NCBI GenBank assembly: GCA_938036345.1
Contig: CALHPJ010000001.1
Location: 124,001-188,000, forward strand
From: an uncultured Thermofilaceae archaeon
Lineage (GTDB): Archaea > Thermoproteota > Thermoprotei > Thermofilales > Thermofilaceae
Length of the DNA: 64,000 bases
Direction of reading: 5' to 3'
Below are positions 42,322 through 51,012 of the stretch, one piece after another. Positions within the stretch are counted from its first letter, which is position 1; each line of letters begins with the position of its first letter. The position numbers and the translations under genes are program-made. The notes below the pieces were generated by a model. The model saw nothing but the letters and a program-made list of their open reading frames with translations. It had not been told where the DNA came from and ran no database searches.

Positions 42322-45300
42322 ATGATGAGGATCCGGCTAGGGCTCCTGCTAGCCTTGGCGCTTCTCCTGCTTTACTCGCCACCAGCTAGACCGGCGCCCA
42401 GCTGCTCCACCACCAACTTCTGCGGGTACCCGAGTTGGTGGGATGTGGACGGCGATGTAGCTTCGGCAAGCTGTCCAACAACCTACTGCTCCGTCCTGTA
42501 CAGTGGCAAGGTGGCGGAGGATACCACAGGAGATGGCGAGCGGGGCACCATACCCAGAAACTACAGTTCGAAAGATGGCCCTATTGTAGCGGTTTTAAAG
42601 TACCTCTACAACAGCAGCGCGCCGTACAGCGGCACGTGGCAGCCCTACAACTACCTGCACATGTATATTGCGTGGTGGTACTGGCTGTACCCTGATCACA
42701 GCTTCGTGGATGCCCTCTGGAGCTGGGGTGGCAACAAGAGCTGCGGGTGCGCGTTCAACTGGGAGAGCGGAGCCACCGGAGGCACCTATAACAACCCGAC
42801 GATTAGGCCGCCAACGCAGCCGAGTATACGTAATATAACGTACTTGTACCCGCCTGAATACAGGTACTCTTTCTATGGGCCCTCGGCCCAGCTGGGCTCC
42901 GGCACCCCCGTGGTGGGCTGCGGGTGGACGGGCGCTAACATGTACTATGCCGTCTTCTACGGGAAAGTCCAGGGTTTCGTATTAATGGGTGGGGGGATTA
43001 GCGAAGCGCCCCTCGGAGGCAACCCGGGACTTGCCACATTCTGGATGAGCGGCGCGCACTACCCCGGGGCGGGTGGAAGCAATAAACCGCCGGCTAAGCA
43101 CCAGCAGCTGATTGTACCCGTTATCGGTACGTTTCACACCCGCGCGGTTGGCCCCTACTCCCTCTACTTCCGCTACAACGCGTCCGGCGCCTCCAGCTAC
43201 ACGTACACGCTTACTGTCAACCCGGACGCCAAGCCCTACGCAGCTCTGAACGCCGGGTGGAAGCACTACTTCAACCCATTCTACGGTAGCGGGGGCTTGG
43301 TCGGCAACGTCTCCTACGTCCGGGCGCTCGACCGGAATGCAGCGTCCATGACCACGGCCAACCTGACCGGTACCTACAGAATTTACTACAAGGCTGAGGG
43401 CATCGGCGAAGTGTGGGTTGAGAAGGGCACAAGGAGCGGCTGGCTCCAGCTGGCCTACCACTCCGTCGGGGATTTGGAGGTTAAGTACTTGGACGTGGAG
43501 CTGAGGAACGAGCCTATCCGCGTAAGGGTGCGCAGCGCTTATAGGACCACCGTGACGGCTTACGCCGCCGTAGCGCAGCCCGCGCCGTTCTATAGATTCA
43601 AGGGGTGGTGGACGGGCTACGCACCACTATCCAGCCCGGGTCAGTGGTCCTGGAACCGCTTCACGGGGGATGCCGTGGTTACCGGCACCGTCGGTGCGGG
43701 TAGCATTGTCGGGTCACTGGCTGTTTACGAGTACGAGCCGAACGTGCTGCTCCAGGCCCGCATCATAACGCCGCTGCCGGAGAACTCCTGGGTGAATGAC
43801 GTGGTGCAGCTGCAGGGTGTGGTGGACAGCGTCAACGTGTACCCGCTGCTCCCGCTGAACGGCTCCAGGGCGCAGGGCTTTGTCGTCGACAACAGCTATG
43901 CTTTCACCGCCCCCTCGCGGGTAACCGCCGCGGTAAGGACCCTGGAGGGAGCCTTGAATGCCACAGTGGGAAGCTACTCGACTTACCGGTGGAACCGGTA
44001 CTTCTCCGGGAGATACGATGTGACAGCCAGCGTGGTAAAAGTGGGAACTGGTTGGGGCGATCCCGAGGTAGACATTTACGTGTGCCCCGCTCCGGATTCT
44101 TCTATACTAAGATGTTCCCGTATTATAGCCGGATTACGGCGCGGCTCGATAACCCTGTCGAACGTGAGCATTAACGGCTATATAGCTATCCGCAACTTGG
44201 GGGGTAGCCCAGGCAGAGTAGGCGTGTCAATAGTCAAGCTGAGCCCAACGAACTTCATTTTTGCACACTGGGAGGTTAACGGCCGGAGGGTGGAGGGGGA
44301 CACCATATCCGGCTCAAGGCCCAGCAGCACAGTCGGCATCACCGCCTGCTACGCACCGGAAGGTTACAACTACCATCCAGCGATGCTTTCGGCAAACCGG
44401 TCGATATTCCTGCCGGGTGAGGGCTTACCAAATCCGTTGTTAAGCAGAAAGTGGGGAGCATCCGGGCTATGGATGGTGAACGTGACAATTCTCTACCCCG
44501 ATAAGGTAACTGATAACAATGCAAAAATTCACGCTATGCTAACTAATGGTTCAGAGATTGTCTACGTTCCATTCTCCTGGATGAAGGTAAACATGAGTGT
44601 GGACTGGAGTAGAGTAGCGGATTCCTGCGAGATATGCAATAGCTCAAAATGCGTGGTTAAATGGGATGCAAGTAACCTGACTATTTTCCCCCAGGTGGTA
44701 AACGGTAGCGTGCCACCACTGTACAAAAACTGGCACCTAGTGGCGTTGACTGCGTGGAACCCGGAAGCTGTAACCAGCTCGGCCATAGACGTATCGCAGC
44801 TCTGGACAGGCAATGTAACCTACGCCGTATACGGCTTAGTTTTCCGTCACCTGGGCAGCGGGCTGGAGATCCGGCAGCCGGTTGTAGTTTCGCAGCTCGA
44901 GATCGTAAGCGTAGCACCCTCATACCGCTTCGGAGACTACTCCCCCCAGCTGGGGCGTAGAACAATAATGGTTTCATTAAACGTTACACTGGCGTGGAGG
45001 TACAGACCGCCCAGCGGCGTTAACGTGACACTGGACTTGCCTGTGGAAGAGCTAGGAGTATCGCTTGAGTCGTATAAAGGGGAAATAGGCTTTTGGAGCT
45101 ACCGGGTTGCACGCCTTAGTGAGAGTAGCGTTACATACAGCTTGAACTTGGGCGATAGTCTACTTTTTTACAAGAATACCTACCCCGCTGGCTTGGAAAA
45201 CTCTACCGGAAGCTACATGCAGCCTTTCCAGCTGTGGGTTAGATGGCAGCACAGCCTTGATACCGCTCCAAGCGCTAGATTGAACAGGTACCAGCTTTTA

Positions 45301-45666
45301 GCCCCGGTAAATATAACGCTTATACCGGCAACCACGGTATCCGTGGCTTGGGAAGCTGAGAGCCTGAGCCTTGACTGGCGATGCTTTACGAGCGGGAGCA
45401 TAGGTGAAAGCCTTCTAGGAGAGGCACCTTGGCGCGCAGATATAATCGTGGAGATCGAAGAATGGGATCTTAAAGAGGCATCGAGAAGGCTTGTTAAGAC
45501 ACTTTACTTTGAGGGCAGGATGCCGGGAGATAGGTTAAACACTGGGATGAGCACCAGCGGAAAGTGGGTGGCGGTATATCTCAAGCCGACGTCGGGCGTA
45601 CTCTCCAGTTACGGTAAGATCTACATAGTGATTCCGTTGCCGGCGAGGTACCCTCCGAGGCTTTAG
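42322..45666 (+). CDS. Very large secreted Cys- and aromatic-rich surface protein
   Basis: A 1114-residue protein with a cleavable signal peptide (LGLLLALALLLLYSPPARPAPS). The first 130 residues are rich in Trp, Tyr and Cys (CSTTNFCGYPSWWDVDGD, WAWWYWLYPDH type runs), then come beta-rich modules sharing the FKGWW / FAHWEVNGRRVEG pattern of the preceding protein. A C-terminal part from 700 on is more hydrophilic, ending in IYIVIPLPARYPP with no anchor. No catalytic motif is visible. A stalk or adhesin role at the cell surface is the best guess. It follows the 495-residue protein by 45 bases with its own TATA-like GTTTTTATTC 25 bases upstream. Confidence 0.72.
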   Translation: MMRIRLGLLLALALLLLYSPPARPAPSCSTTNFCGYPSWWDVDGDVASASCPTTYCSVLYSGKVAEDTTGDGERGTIPRNYSSKDGPIVAVLKYLYNSSAPYSGTWQPYNYLHMYIAWWYWLYPDHSFVDALWSWGGNKSCGCAFNWESGATGGTYNNPTIRPPTQPSIRNITYLYPPEYRYSFYGPSAQLGSGTPVVGCGWTGANMYYAVFYGKVQGFVLMGGGISEAPLGGNPGLATFWMSGAHYPGAGGSNKPPAKHQQLIVPVIGTFHTRAVGPYSLYFRYNASGASSYTYTLTVNPDAKPYAALNAGWKHYFNPFYGSGGLVGNVSYVRALDRNAASMTTANLTGTYRIYYKAEGIGEVWVEKGTRSGWLQLAYHSVGDLEVKYLDVELRNEPIRVRVRSAYRTTVTAYAAVAQPAPFYRFKGWWTGYAPLSSPGQWSWNRFTGDAVVTGTVGAGSIVGSLAVYEYEPNVLLQARIITPLPENSWVNDVVQLQGVVDSVNVYPLLPLNGSRAQGFVVDNSYAFTAPSRVTAAVRTLEGALNATVGSYSTYRWNRYFSGRYDVTASVVKVGTGWGDPEVDIYVCPAPDSSILRCSRIIAGLRRGSITLSNVSINGYIAIRNLGGSPGRVGVSIVKLSPTNFIFAHWEVNGRRVEGDTISGSRPSSTVGITACYAPEGYNYHPAMLSANRSIFLPGEGLPNPLLSRKWGASGLWMVNVTILYPDKVTDNNAKIHAMLTNGSEIVYVPFSWMKVNMSVDWSRVADSCEICNSSKCVVKWDASNLTIFPQVVNGSVPPLYKNWHLVALTAWNPEAVTSSAIDVSQLWTGNVTYAVYGLVFRHLGSGLEIRQPVVVSQLEIVSVAPSYRFGDYSPQLGRRTIMVSLNVTLAWRYRPPSGVNVTLDLPVEELGVSLESYKGEIGFWSYRVARLSESSVTYSLNLGDSLLFYKNTYPAGLENSTGSYMQPFQLWVRWQHSLDTAPSARLNRYQLLAPVNITLIPATTVSVAWEAESLSLDWRCFTSGSIGESLLGEAPWRADIIVEIEEWDLKEASRRLVKTLYFEGRMPGDRLNTGMSTSGKWVAVYLKPTSGVLSSYGKIYIVIPLPARYPPRL

Positions 45667-45741
45667 GTTAGGAGTCGTGTAGACTTTTCCGGAGCGAGGT
45701 AGAGTAAAACTTAAATTGTATTTTTTATTTTTACAGTAGAC

Positions 45742-46425
45742 ATGATAGCGGCTACGTTTAGCGGTAGCAAGGGAGGCACCGGTAAAACAACGTTAGCCGC
45801 TTTTCTTAGCCTGCTCTCCTCAACCGTAGTGCCTACGCTTCTCGTAGACGCCAGCGCGGATGGCGGGGCAACCTCTTACTTAGTTGGGGAGGTCACTGGT
45901 CCCTACCTTTCCGAAAGTCCAAGCGAGTCGCTTAGAGGCGTGAATGTAAAGAACCTTAAGTTAACCGTGTCGGTAAACAGGGGGCCCATAAGTAACGTAG
46001 ACGAGGTGGTCAAATTCGTAAAATCTTTGGGACACAAAATCAAGATTGTTGACCTCCCAGCGCTAACCGATATGGACGCCGTCGGCAGGTACATACCACT
46101 CATTGAGGCTGCGGATGTGATTATCGTGGTTACGGAACCAAACCCAGCCTCAGTTAGCGCAGCGCTTTACACGTTTGGCGACAAGCGTGTGATAATAGCC
46201 CTGAACCAACCCCGGCCCTACTACAGAACTGTGGTAGAGTACTATAGGAGAGTGATCGATAACTTCTCTAAGAAGACCGGCTGTCAGTACGTGATTGTAC
46301 CCTACGATTCCGCCGTAGCTAGGCTATCGCCCCAGACTCTAGAGAGGGTAATAGACTTGACCTCTGAAGAATTCGACGCTTCTCTCGTCAGGCTACTGGA
46401 GCTCCTCACTGTAGGGAAATCGTGA
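45742..46425 (+). CDS. ParA/MinD/TadZ-like P-loop ATPase
   Basis: A 227-residue deviant Walker A ATPase: KGGTGKTT at residues 10-17 with the signature lysine K10, VDASADGGATS in place of the switch I region, IVDLPALTDMDAV as Walker B-like, and a normal end. Two roles fit: plasmid partition with the ParB-like protein, or the TadZ/CpaE-type localiser of a Tad pilus, whose gene typically adjoins the TadA ATPase. Here the GspE/TadA gene is the next but one, on the other strand. A TATA element (AACTTAAATTGTATTT, centred about 26 bases upstream) gives it its own transcript. Confidence 0.85.
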   Translation: MIAATFSGSKGGTGKTTLAAFLSLLSSTVVPTLLVDASADGGATSYLVGEVTGPYLSESPSESLRGVNVKNLKLTVSVNRGPISNVDEVVKFVKSLGHKIKIVDLPALTDMDAVGRYIPLIEAADVIIVVTEPNPASVSAALYTFGDKRVIIALNQPRPYYRTVVEYYRRVIDNFSKKTGCQYVIVPYDSAVARLSPQTLERVIDLTSEEFDASLVRLLELLTVGKS

Positions 46426-46638
46426 GCCGGTTACCTCACTTCCGGAATCGCCGGTAAGTTCTAGAAGCTCTTCCGGAAGCAGGAGTTCGAGCATTTCAAC
46501 CCACTTTCTTTCCTTTGGCCTGGGCTTTCGGGTTGATTTCTCGACTGCCTTCATCTTTTTCACCGATCTTTTTGCAAGCTTCTTGGTTTCTCTGACCTCA
46601 GCCTTGAACTCGTCACCCTTTCCAATGAAAAGCTTCAT
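46393..46638 (-). CDS. Small basic protein downstream of the secretion ATPase
   Basis: An 81-residue protein with a lysine-rich centre (KKLAKRSVKKMKAVEKSTRKPR) and an acidic helical C-terminus (ELLLPEELLEL). The start ATG overlaps the stop of the GspE-like gene by four bases, which supports it as a real coupled gene. Its end overlaps the convergent ParA-like gene by 33 bases. It may bind nucleic acid or the ATPase; unrecognised. Confidence 0.55.
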   Translation of the reverse strand: MKLFIGKGDEFKAEVRETKKLAKRSVKKMKAVEKSTRKPRPKERKWVEMLELLLPEELLELTGDSGSEVTGSRFPYSEELQ

Positions 46639-48053
46639 ACCCCCTGCACCTCCCGTAAGGGGATGGGATCCATGTGTTCGAACCTTATGTCACCTACTGT
46701 GGCACCGAAGGCTTCCTTCATGCTACTGTATACGCCCGCTGAGTCGTAGATGTTGTTAATAGATAATTGTAGCTCGGGGGGCAGCAACTCCAGGAATTTG
46801 TCCTCGGGGAGATACCTCCCTGGCTTGTAGATTGGTTGAAGCCCGTCAGGTGTAGCGGTGTAGACGGCTAGGATACCCCGCTTCACGCTGCCAAGAGAAT
46901 CTATTACTTTTCCGCATACGACCCACACTCTAACGACGTCAAGCACGCTCGCTCCATGTATGCCGCTAGCTTGAATTAGTGAATTTAGTCGTCTCAGAAG
47001 GTCGCCTAAGGCGACGCTGTGGGCTGTAGTAAAAACCGGTATGCCGCTACCCGCCGCCTCAAACCAGCTCGGCACTTCTTCGCCCCTAAGCTCACCTACC
47101 ACTAGGACGTCGGGCCTGTCATACCTTCTTGTCGCACGTATATTGTCTGTAACCCTGCGGCCGGCGAAGGAGAAATACGAGATTACGTTTGGACCCTGTA
47201 CCTGAAGAGCGATTTCAGGCTCCTCCTCCACTATGCTGACTCTAAGGTGTGGCCACACCCTTACCATTTCTCTTAAGACCCCGATCAAAACTGTGGTTTT
47301 CCCGGAGCCCGGCGGCCCCGCAAAGGCTATAGACGAAGGCATGGCAGCTAGAGCTAGCAGCCTAGCCAGAAGGAGCGGGTGCTCTTTGAACGGTTCAACC
47401 CTAACCACTCTAGCTGCCGCAATTTGCCATCCACCTGAAAGCTGCGGTAAGGAAACGTTGACTCTCCAACCGCAGTATTCCCCTGAAGCTTGCGGCTCCT
47501 TTTCTGAGAGCCTCATACCGGACACGATGGCAATTCGCTGTGCGAGTCTTTCGACGATGAGCTCCCGCGGTAGCTCCACAAGGAATCTTCTACCAGAAAT
47601 ATTGGCCGTTACATTGATGAGGCCGGATTTCTCGGCAATGAAAATTTCTTGTGTTTCGGGATAGTCGGCAAGGGGTTGCAGCGGCCCCCAGGGGCCCTCG
47701 CTGGCGCAGTAGATTCTGACCTTTCCATCGCCAAAAACGACGTCTCCGCTAACTGTACGTATAATTTTTCCGGAGATTGGGGGTAGAGGTACTTCAACAC
47801 CCTCTAGTTTTGAAGGTTCCCTTAACTTTATCACGGGTATTCTAGGTTTATGAAGCACCTTCCTCTTTTCATTCAGCGCTCGCTCTGGCTTTACCTCCGG
47901 CTGGAGTGGCGCGCTTGTCGATGAGATTGGGTGGTCATCATCTACCCGGTTTTCAATGCCTTGCTTGGCATAGGCCCTCTCCCCGGCTAAGAGGGTATTT
48001 TGTAGCTGTAGGGAGCTCTCCTCGGGCACATTTTGCCACCCCTCTGCTAGCAT
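46635..48053 (-). CDS. Type II/IV secretion ATPase (GspE/TadA/VirB11-like)
   Basis: The hexameric motor of pilus assembly. In 472 residues: a poorly conserved N-terminus rich in Pro/Lys to about residue 90, an N-terminal sheet domain (90-235), Walker A GPPGSGKTT (246-254), the Asp-box-like SIVEEEPEIALQ (273-284), Walker B DVLVVGELRGEE (315-326), and TTAHS (342-346), the expected His motif. It lies upstream of a small coupled gene and downstream of a coiled-coil gene, with the TadC-like platform on the same strand at 39-40 kb. Its closest roles: Ups/Aap-type archaeal pilus ATPase, or VirB11 of the conjugation-like set. Confidence 0.85.
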   Translation of the reverse strand: MLAEGWQNVPEESSLQLQNTLLAGERAYAKQGIENRVDDDHPISSTSAPLQPEVKPERALNEKRKVLHKPRIPVIKLREPSKLEGVEVPLPPISGKIIRTVSGDVVFGDGKVRIYCASEGPWGPLQPLADYPETQEIFIAEKSGLINVTANISGRRFLVELPRELIVERLAQRIAIVSGMRLSEKEPQASGEYCGWRVNVSLPQLSGGWQIAAARVVRVEPFKEHPLLLARLLALAAMPSSIAFAGPPGSGKTTVLIGVLREMVRVWPHLRVSIVEEEPEIALQVQGPNVISYFSFAGRRVTDNIRATRRYDRPDVLVVGELRGEEVPSWFEAAGSGIPVFTTAHSVALGDLLRRLNSLIQASGIHGASVLDVVRVWVVCGKVIDSLGSVKRGILAVYTATPDGLQPIYKPGRYLPEDKFLELLPPELQLSINNIYDSAGVYSSMKEAFGATVGDIRFEHMDPIPLREVQGV

Positions 48054-48106
48054 CGTCTTTCGAATCTTTTGAGCGGTTTTTCCGATGGGCGTGGCAAATC
48101 ACCTGG

Positions 48107-48463
48107 TTATAGCCCGAGTTTCCTCAGAATATCCCTGGCAGAGCGGACCTTCTCCAGGATTCTCTGCCTGTCCTGGATCTCCCTAAGTAAGCGGTTCTCC
48201 TCCTCCTCCAACTTTTTGGCGTAGTCTCTCAACGCCTCAAGGGGTTTCGTGTCAAAATTAAGAGCTTTCAAACTTGCAATTAAGCTGTCAAGCGAAGCAT
48301 ACCTATCTGCCAGCTGCACCTGGTTTTCAAGCGCATTGGTAGTTGTTGCTCGCCCTTTAAGCGCGCCCGAGGAAGTCGCCGCCAATTTGGCTGATTCGTA
48401 CTCCCTGAAGAAATCCTTGGTTTCGCCCTCTGTTTTCTCTTCCCTTTTAGAGGTCATACTCAT
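48107..48463 (-). CDS. Coiled-coil protein, unknown
   Basis: A 118-residue soluble protein: an acidic/charged N-terminus (SKREEKTEGETKDFFREY), a middle helix (LASLDSLIASLKALNFD), and a C-terminal long coiled coil (residues about 70-115, DYAKKLEEEENRLLREIQDRQ...). It is the first gene of the transcript with the secretion ATPase (53-base gap) and has a strong TATA box 27 bases upstream. It may be an adaptor of the motor or of the ParA-like protein. Not recognised. Confidence 0.6.
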   Translation of the reverse strand: MSMTSKREEKTEGETKDFFREYESAKLAATSSGALKGRATTTNALENQVQLADRYASLDSLIASLKALNFDTKPLEALRDYAKKLEEEENRLLREIQDRQRILEKVRSARDILRKLGL

Positions 48464-48483
48464 GGTTATAATTATTGAGGAAA

Positions 48484-48605
48484 GATGTTATTATATTTTT
48501 TGCTCATCTAGGCTCTGGCAAAAGCTGTAAGGAGGGGTTTGCGCTAGTGTCACTTAACTGTCCCCCTTGCAAGGGGTCCAGGACTTTCGGGAAATGTTTT
48601 TATTT
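48484..48605. promoter_or_regulatory. Divergent promoters between the ATPase unit and the small surface genes
   Basis: On the minus strand, AAAAAATATAATAAC (about 48484-48497) is centred 27 bases from the ATG at 48463. On the plus strand, TGTTTTTATTT at 48595-48605 is centred 27 bases from the ATG at 48627 and fixes that start. Bases 48568-48581 also hold a CCCCTTGCAAGGGG palindrome, a possible operator between the two promoters. Confidence 0.55.
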
Positions 48606-48626
48606 CCGAGAGTAGCTTGGAAGCGT

Positions 48627-49220
48627 ATGGGGGCGAATTACCTAGTATTGGCACTAGCTGTAGCTGCTGCATCCCTTATAGCAGCAGTTACGGCAATAAG
48701 CGCGATGCATTTCAGGTCCGGTTACGACTACAGGGCCGCTTTTGCTTTGAGGGACGCCCTAGCGCGCGGTTATGTTAACATGCCGGAGGGACTATCGGTT
48801 ATGCTAGAGGAGAAGTACTTCGCAGTTTATTCATGCATAGATGGCGTCGATTACGTTTTCCCTTTGAGAAAGGTCCTGATAGCGTTTAAGGCAAGCGGGT
48901 CGCCCGGTTCCCCTAGAAATCCCTTTGAAGAAGGCCTACCCACATTGTGGAGGGTGTGGGGCAATGGCACTCATGCAGGAGCTATCAGCTTTATTGAAGT
49001 GGCCGAAGAGGGAGCCGTTATAATTATAACATACGTTGTAGCAGACGTTCCTCGTAGTACTGGTTGCTTAGCGGTAACTCGGGCAACCGACGTGTACGTA
49101 GGATATTTATTCTCACAGGACTTCGGCTCAATTGCCGTTGACGGGGCTGTTATCCACGCTTGGAGAGGCTATCGCGAAGTCAGATTGCGAAAATTGAAGG
49201 TGGTACCCTGTGACAGTTGA
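48627..49220 (+). CDS. Single-pass surface protein 1 (pseudopilin-like)
   Basis: A 197-residue protein beginning MGANYLVLALAVAAASLIAAV, a hydrophobic helix at the very N-terminus, then a Cys-containing extracellular domain (YSCIDGVDYVFPLRKV, TGCLAVTRAT, VPCDS end). The start is set by the TATA element 27 bases upstream; earlier codons in frame would place the TATA inside the gene. It is the first of five small proteins with the same layout. No class III leader. Unrecognised family. Confidence 0.65.
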   Translation: MGANYLVLALAVAAASLIAAVTAISAMHFRSGYDYRAAFALRDALARGYVNMPEGLSVMLEEKYFAVYSCIDGVDYVFPLRKVLIAFKASGSPGSPRNPFEEGLPTLWRVWGNGTHAGAISFIEVAEEGAVIIITYVVADVPRSTGCLAVTRATDVYVGYLFSQDFGSIAVDGAVIHAWRGYREVRLRKLKVVPCDS

Positions 49221-49533
49221 TGAAGCTCTGGTGACGCTGGCTGAAGTTCTACTCATGATCGGGCTATTTTCGCTGGCTTTGAGGCTCTGGAGCTCAAAGT
49301 ACGACTACTACCCCGAACTGGTTGCGAAAGCCGTAAATAGCTCCCCGACGGACGCTGAAGTTATTATAATTCTCCCGAAGCCTATCGCGCTTAAGGTTAG
49401 CAACCGGGGGGTGCAGGTCTGTCAGGCGGGCGAATGCTACGTTACACGCTTGCGCTACGCTAAGGGAAGCCCGCGCGGCTTTCCGGCCTGCATAAAGATC
49501 ATGGGGGACTCTGCGGAAAGTTGCGGTGCGTAA
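49210..49533 (+). CDS. Single-pass surface protein 2 (pseudopilin-like)
   Basis: A 107-residue protein starting at a GTG that overlaps the previous gene by 11 bases. A membrane helix (about 8-26) is followed by a tyrosine-rich linker and a domain with four cysteines (VCQAGECY, ACIK, SCG), probably two disulfides. Unrecognised. Overlap supports co-transcription with gene 1. Confidence 0.62.
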   Translation: MTVDEALVTLAEVLLMIGLFSLALRLWSSKYDYYPELVAKAVNSSPTDAEVIIILPKPIALKVSNRGVQVCQAGECYVTRLRYAKGSPRGFPACIKIMGDSAESCGA

Positions 49534-49643
49534 CGCGTAGTCTCAGTAGCGGAAGTGGGGCACCGACCTAGGCAAAAGCTTGAATTCACGCCTCTATGCC
49601 TCTTTGAAGTCTGTTACCGGCTTAAAAGTCGATCTTCCTTTTG

Positions 49644-49970
49644 ATGAGGCACCTAGAGTCTCTTGCTATAGCGGCGGTTACAGCTCTCACGCTGACCTAT
49701 TCTGCAGGAATTGTTGCAAAGCAGATAACGCCGGTTCATCAGGTCTCAGCCCAAAGGGCCTTGGCCTGGGTTCTCATATGTTCCCCGAATGCAGCTGCGG
49801 CTGTTAACCTGACTACTACCACGTTAGGCGACCGTCTGGCCGGACTATGGGTAAACGATGTCCAGCTATCCTATTCCAAAACCGTTCAAAGAAGCATCTG
49901 CTACTCCTTTGCGATCTTCGACGTGGCTACTGGCAATGTGGATGTGCTTAAAGCCTGCGTTAAGCCTTGA
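49644..49970 (+). CDS. Single-pass surface protein 3 (pseudopilin-like)
   Basis: A 108-residue protein with an N-terminal helix (RHLESLAIAAVTALTLTYSAGIV) and a small domain with three cysteines (LICSPN, SICYSF, KACVKP). The ATG at 49644 follows a TATA-like GGCTTAAAAG at 49619-49628 by about 20 bases. The 110 bases between it and gene 2 hold nothing else. Unrecognised. Confidence 0.58.
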   Translation: MRHLESLAIAAVTALTLTYSAGIVAKQITPVHQVSAQRALAWVLICSPNAAAAVNLTTTTLGDRLAGLWVNDVQLSYSKTVQRSICYSFAIFDVATGNVDVLKACVKP

Positions 49971-49980
49971 GGTGGAGCCA

Positions 49981-50604
49981 GTGAAGCATGCGGCGCAGTT
50001 CGCCCTACTAGGCGTAACAGTTTTAGCCGCAGTAGTTATAGCAATAGTTTCAAAGCTGCCGGAGGAGCCTATCTACGCGTGCGAGCGCGGCCATCTTCAA
50101 GCTGCAATGCTGGTTCACCTGGCGAGAGCTTGCTTAGCGACGAGAAACTGCGATGACGAGACTCTCCGGAACCTACTCGAGAGACTGTATTCAGTGAATA
50201 AAAGTTACAACCTGCTGCTGTTCGAGGTCACAAATCTCAGCACCTCTGCGCTTCGCTCAAGCTACGGTGGAACAGCACACTTAGTTAACGTAACCAGTTT
50301 CGAGATCAAAACCCCGGCGGGAAGCAGTAAAGTAGAGGTTCGGGTAGAAGTAAGGGCAACGAGAAGGCACGCGTACGTCAAAACAGTCTCAGGCGTGGTA
50401 CGCAGCATGGTCAATTTTTCTTTGGTCTACACGCACCGGTACACCACCCCATTCTTCAACGTGACGCTGTGCCCCCTCATATACCCTGGCGCTGAGAAAA
50501 TAGTTGACATAAGGCAGGAGGGACCCTGCAGGTGGGTAATCGGCGTTCCGGAGCGAGTAGAGCTGAGGGACGAGTTCGGCATCGCCATACGCATACCGCC
50601 GTGA
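49981..50604 (+). CDS. Single-pass surface protein 4 (pseudopilin-like)
   Basis: A 207-residue protein. The start is a GTG at 49981 with GAGGTGGA four bases before it; longer readings begin inside gene 3. A helix at 8-25 (LLGVTVLAAVVIAIVS) precedes YACERGHLQAAMLVHLAR and a mostly beta domain with N-x-S/T sites and five cysteines. Mid-protein strands NVTSFEIKTPAGSSKVEVRV suggest an Ig-like fold. It lies 10 bases after gene 3 and 10 before gene 5. Confidence 0.65.
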   Translation: MKHAAQFALLGVTVLAAVVIAIVSKLPEEPIYACERGHLQAAMLVHLARACLATRNCDDETLRNLLERLYSVNKSYNLLLFEVTNLSTSALRSSYGGTAHLVNVTSFEIKTPAGSSKVEVRVEVRATRRHAYVKTVSGVVRSMVNFSLVYTHRYTTPFFNVTLCPLIYPGAEKIVDIRQEGPCRWVIGVPERVELRDEFGIAIRIPP

Positions 50605-50614
50605 AGGTGGTTGA

Positions 50615-50986
50615 ATGGAGAAGGTGATCCTACTCCTGGCCTTCTTAGCTTCGCTGGTGTGCGTAGGCTTCGGCTTCGTTAGGGCGCTTAACCTCCAGTT
50701 GGGCGATAAGTGCGCGGAGGCTAGGAGATTTGCAAGGGACCTTTTCTACGTCTCCATTAATAGGGGGACTGTAATCGGCGTTTACGATTTACCCAAGATA
50801 GACGTGTCAGCAAGGGAGGCAACCCTGCTACGCTCAGAAGAATGCGGGCTGTCCATCAATATCCGTCGGGTCTGCTGGGAATCGAGCGGGACAACCTTGC
50901 CAGAGGGTAGAGCACGCCTGGTGGTATCTTACAGCAGCGCGAAGGATTGTGTGGAAGTAGCTCTCGCGGAGCGACCAAAAAATTAA
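50615..50986 (+). CDS. Single-pass surface protein 5 (pseudopilin-like)
   Basis: A 123-residue protein with a helix at 4-22 (VILLLAFLASLVCVGFGFV) and a domain with paired cysteines (DKCAEARR, EECGLSINIRRVCW, KDCVEVAL). The head has a DKCAEARRFARDLFY helix as in pilin cores. It has an AAGGTGG site before the ATG. It ends the five-gene run; its tail overlaps the TATA element of the VirB2-like gene. Confidence 0.62.
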   Translation: MEKVILLLAFLASLVCVGFGFVRALNLQLGDKCAEARRFARDLFYVSINRGTVIGVYDLPKIDVSAREATLLRSEECGLSINIRRVCWESSGTTLPEGRARLVVSYSSAKDCVEVALAERPKN

Positions 50987-50991
50987 AATAA
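50981..50991 (+). promoter_or_regulatory. TATA box of the VirB2-like pilin gene
   Basis: AATTAAAATAA is centred about 27 bases before the ATG at 51013, so the channel/pilin gene has its own promoter overlapping the end of the previous gene. Confidence 0.5.
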
Positions 50992-51012
50992 GGCTATCTC
51001 CTATTAATTATT

